Positions 6,200 through 6,554 of a stretch of 6,554 nucleotides of DNA are shown one piece after another. Position 1 is the first letter of the stretch. Every line of letters starts with the position of its first letter. Origin of the DNA: Pseudomonadota bacterium (GTDB taxonomy: Bacteria; Pseudomonadota; Gammaproteobacteria; Xanthomonadales; Xanthomonadaceae). Where the stretch lies: positions 1 to 6,554 of the forward strand of contig JAEXAG010000058.1 of assembly GCA_023394655.1 (NCBI GenBank). The letters run 5' to 3'. The position numbers and the translations under genes were made by a program. The notes beneath the pieces were generated by a model that did no database searches, was not told where the DNA came from, and was given only the letters and a program-made list of their open reading frames with translations.

Positions 6200-6554
6200 T
6201 CAGGCGCGCGCGGTCTTCTTGGCCGCCTTGACGACCTTCTCGCCTTCGGCCTGGGCCTTGGCGACGGCCTGCTCCACTTCGCCCTTGGCGATCTGGGCAA
6301 TGGCTTCATTGGTCTTCAGGGTGCTGTCGTAGATTTCCTGACCGGTGGCGATGGCGCGCTCGGTGTTCTCGCGGGCCACCTGCAGGCCGGCCGGGACGGC
6401 GTCACGCAGGCCGTTCAGGTCGCGGGCCTCGTTGAGCTGGCTCCAGAACGCGAAGGTGGCGCTGGCGCTTTCCTCGATGGCGGCGATCTGCAGGCCGAAC
6501 ACCTTCTCGACGTTCTCGAGGGTCAGGCGGTTGATGCGAGCCGCAGTTTCGGCG
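6200..6554 (-). CDS. Phasin family protein, C-terminal part (5' end outside window)
   Basis: Phasins coat polyhydroxyalkanoate granules in the cytoplasm and influence granule size and number. The frame is open at the right edge, and 117 codons are visible down to the TGA at 6200-6202. The start of the visible part, AARINRLTLENVEKVFGLQI, and the later ATFAFWSQLNEARDL and LQVARENTERAI are typical of the phasin_2-type family: amphipathic, Ala/Glu-rich helix without membrane segments or cysteines. The end, EKVVKAAKKTARA, is the Ala/Lys-rich tail common in these proteins. The GTG at 6500-6502 is not taken as the start because conserved family sequence continues upstream of it. No pha synthesis gene is in view, so a true granule role is inferred; some xanthomonads carry phasin-like genes without a clear storage role. 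A strong terminator follows. Confidence 0.88.
   Translation of the reverse strand, partial: AETAARINRLTLENVEKVFGLQIAAIEESASATFAFWSQLNEARDLNGLRDAVPAGLQVARENTERAIATGQEIYDSTLKTNEAIAQIAKGEVEQAVAKAQAEGEKVVKAAKKTARA

Noticed and set aside
1..6554. Search for tRNA or rRNA genes, CRISPR repeats, insertion sequences, attachment sites, toxin-antitoxin pairs or an unknown multigene system
   Set aside because: None was seen. The window is filled with housekeeping genes on consistent codon usage, with gaps of 107 bp or less, and no repeated units or terminal inverted repeats were found by eye.

Overview
The window is a compact, G+C-rich stretch of bacterial chromosome. Its proteins look most like those of gammaproteobacteria of the Xanthomonas/Lysobacter group; this is a judgement from recalled family sequences, not from a search. 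The order atpD-atpC followed by glmU-glmS is the classical gammaproteobacterial arrangement also seen in E. coli, and the GEGKRM form of the GlmU nucleotide-binding loop fits xanthomonads.

Layout from left to right. Positions 1-1023 hold the end of the F1Fo ATP synthase operon: the C-terminal part of atpD, cut by the window edge, and a complete atpC. Two consecutive hairpins follow. On the minus strand, 1097-1489 is a small four-helix membrane protein of the GtrA family, inserted in reverse between the atp and glm genes. Positions 1597-2970 and 3041-4873 are glmU and glmS, both full length with intact catalytic residues. Convergent with glmS, on the minus strand at 4924-5406, is a free methionine-(R)-sulfoxide reductase (GAF fold, three-cysteine signature). 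Divergent from it is bioD (5469-6116, dethiobiotin synthetase). At the right edge, on the minus strand, is the C-terminal part of a phasin-family protein, with a strong intrinsic terminator between it and bioD.

Functionally, GlmS and GlmU supply the first and the last two steps from fructose-6-phosphate to UDP-GlcNAc, the precursor of peptidoglycan and lipopolysaccharide; GlmM, which acts between them, is not in this window. GtrA-family proteins are usually linked to polyprenol-linked sugar transfer across the membrane, so it may also serve the envelope (inference). The reductase, BioD and the phasin are apparently independent transcription units for oxidative repair, biotin synthesis, and carbon-storage granules or a related role.

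No mobile element, RNA gene, CRISPR array or unknown multigene system is visible. Nearly all bases are accounted for by housekeeping genes, and no gap exceeds about 110 bases. The most interesting signals are regulatory: a 62-bp divergent region in which both genes appear to have leaderless promoters, similar AGAAT promoter boxes before glmU and glmS, and tandem hairpins at the end of the atp operon.
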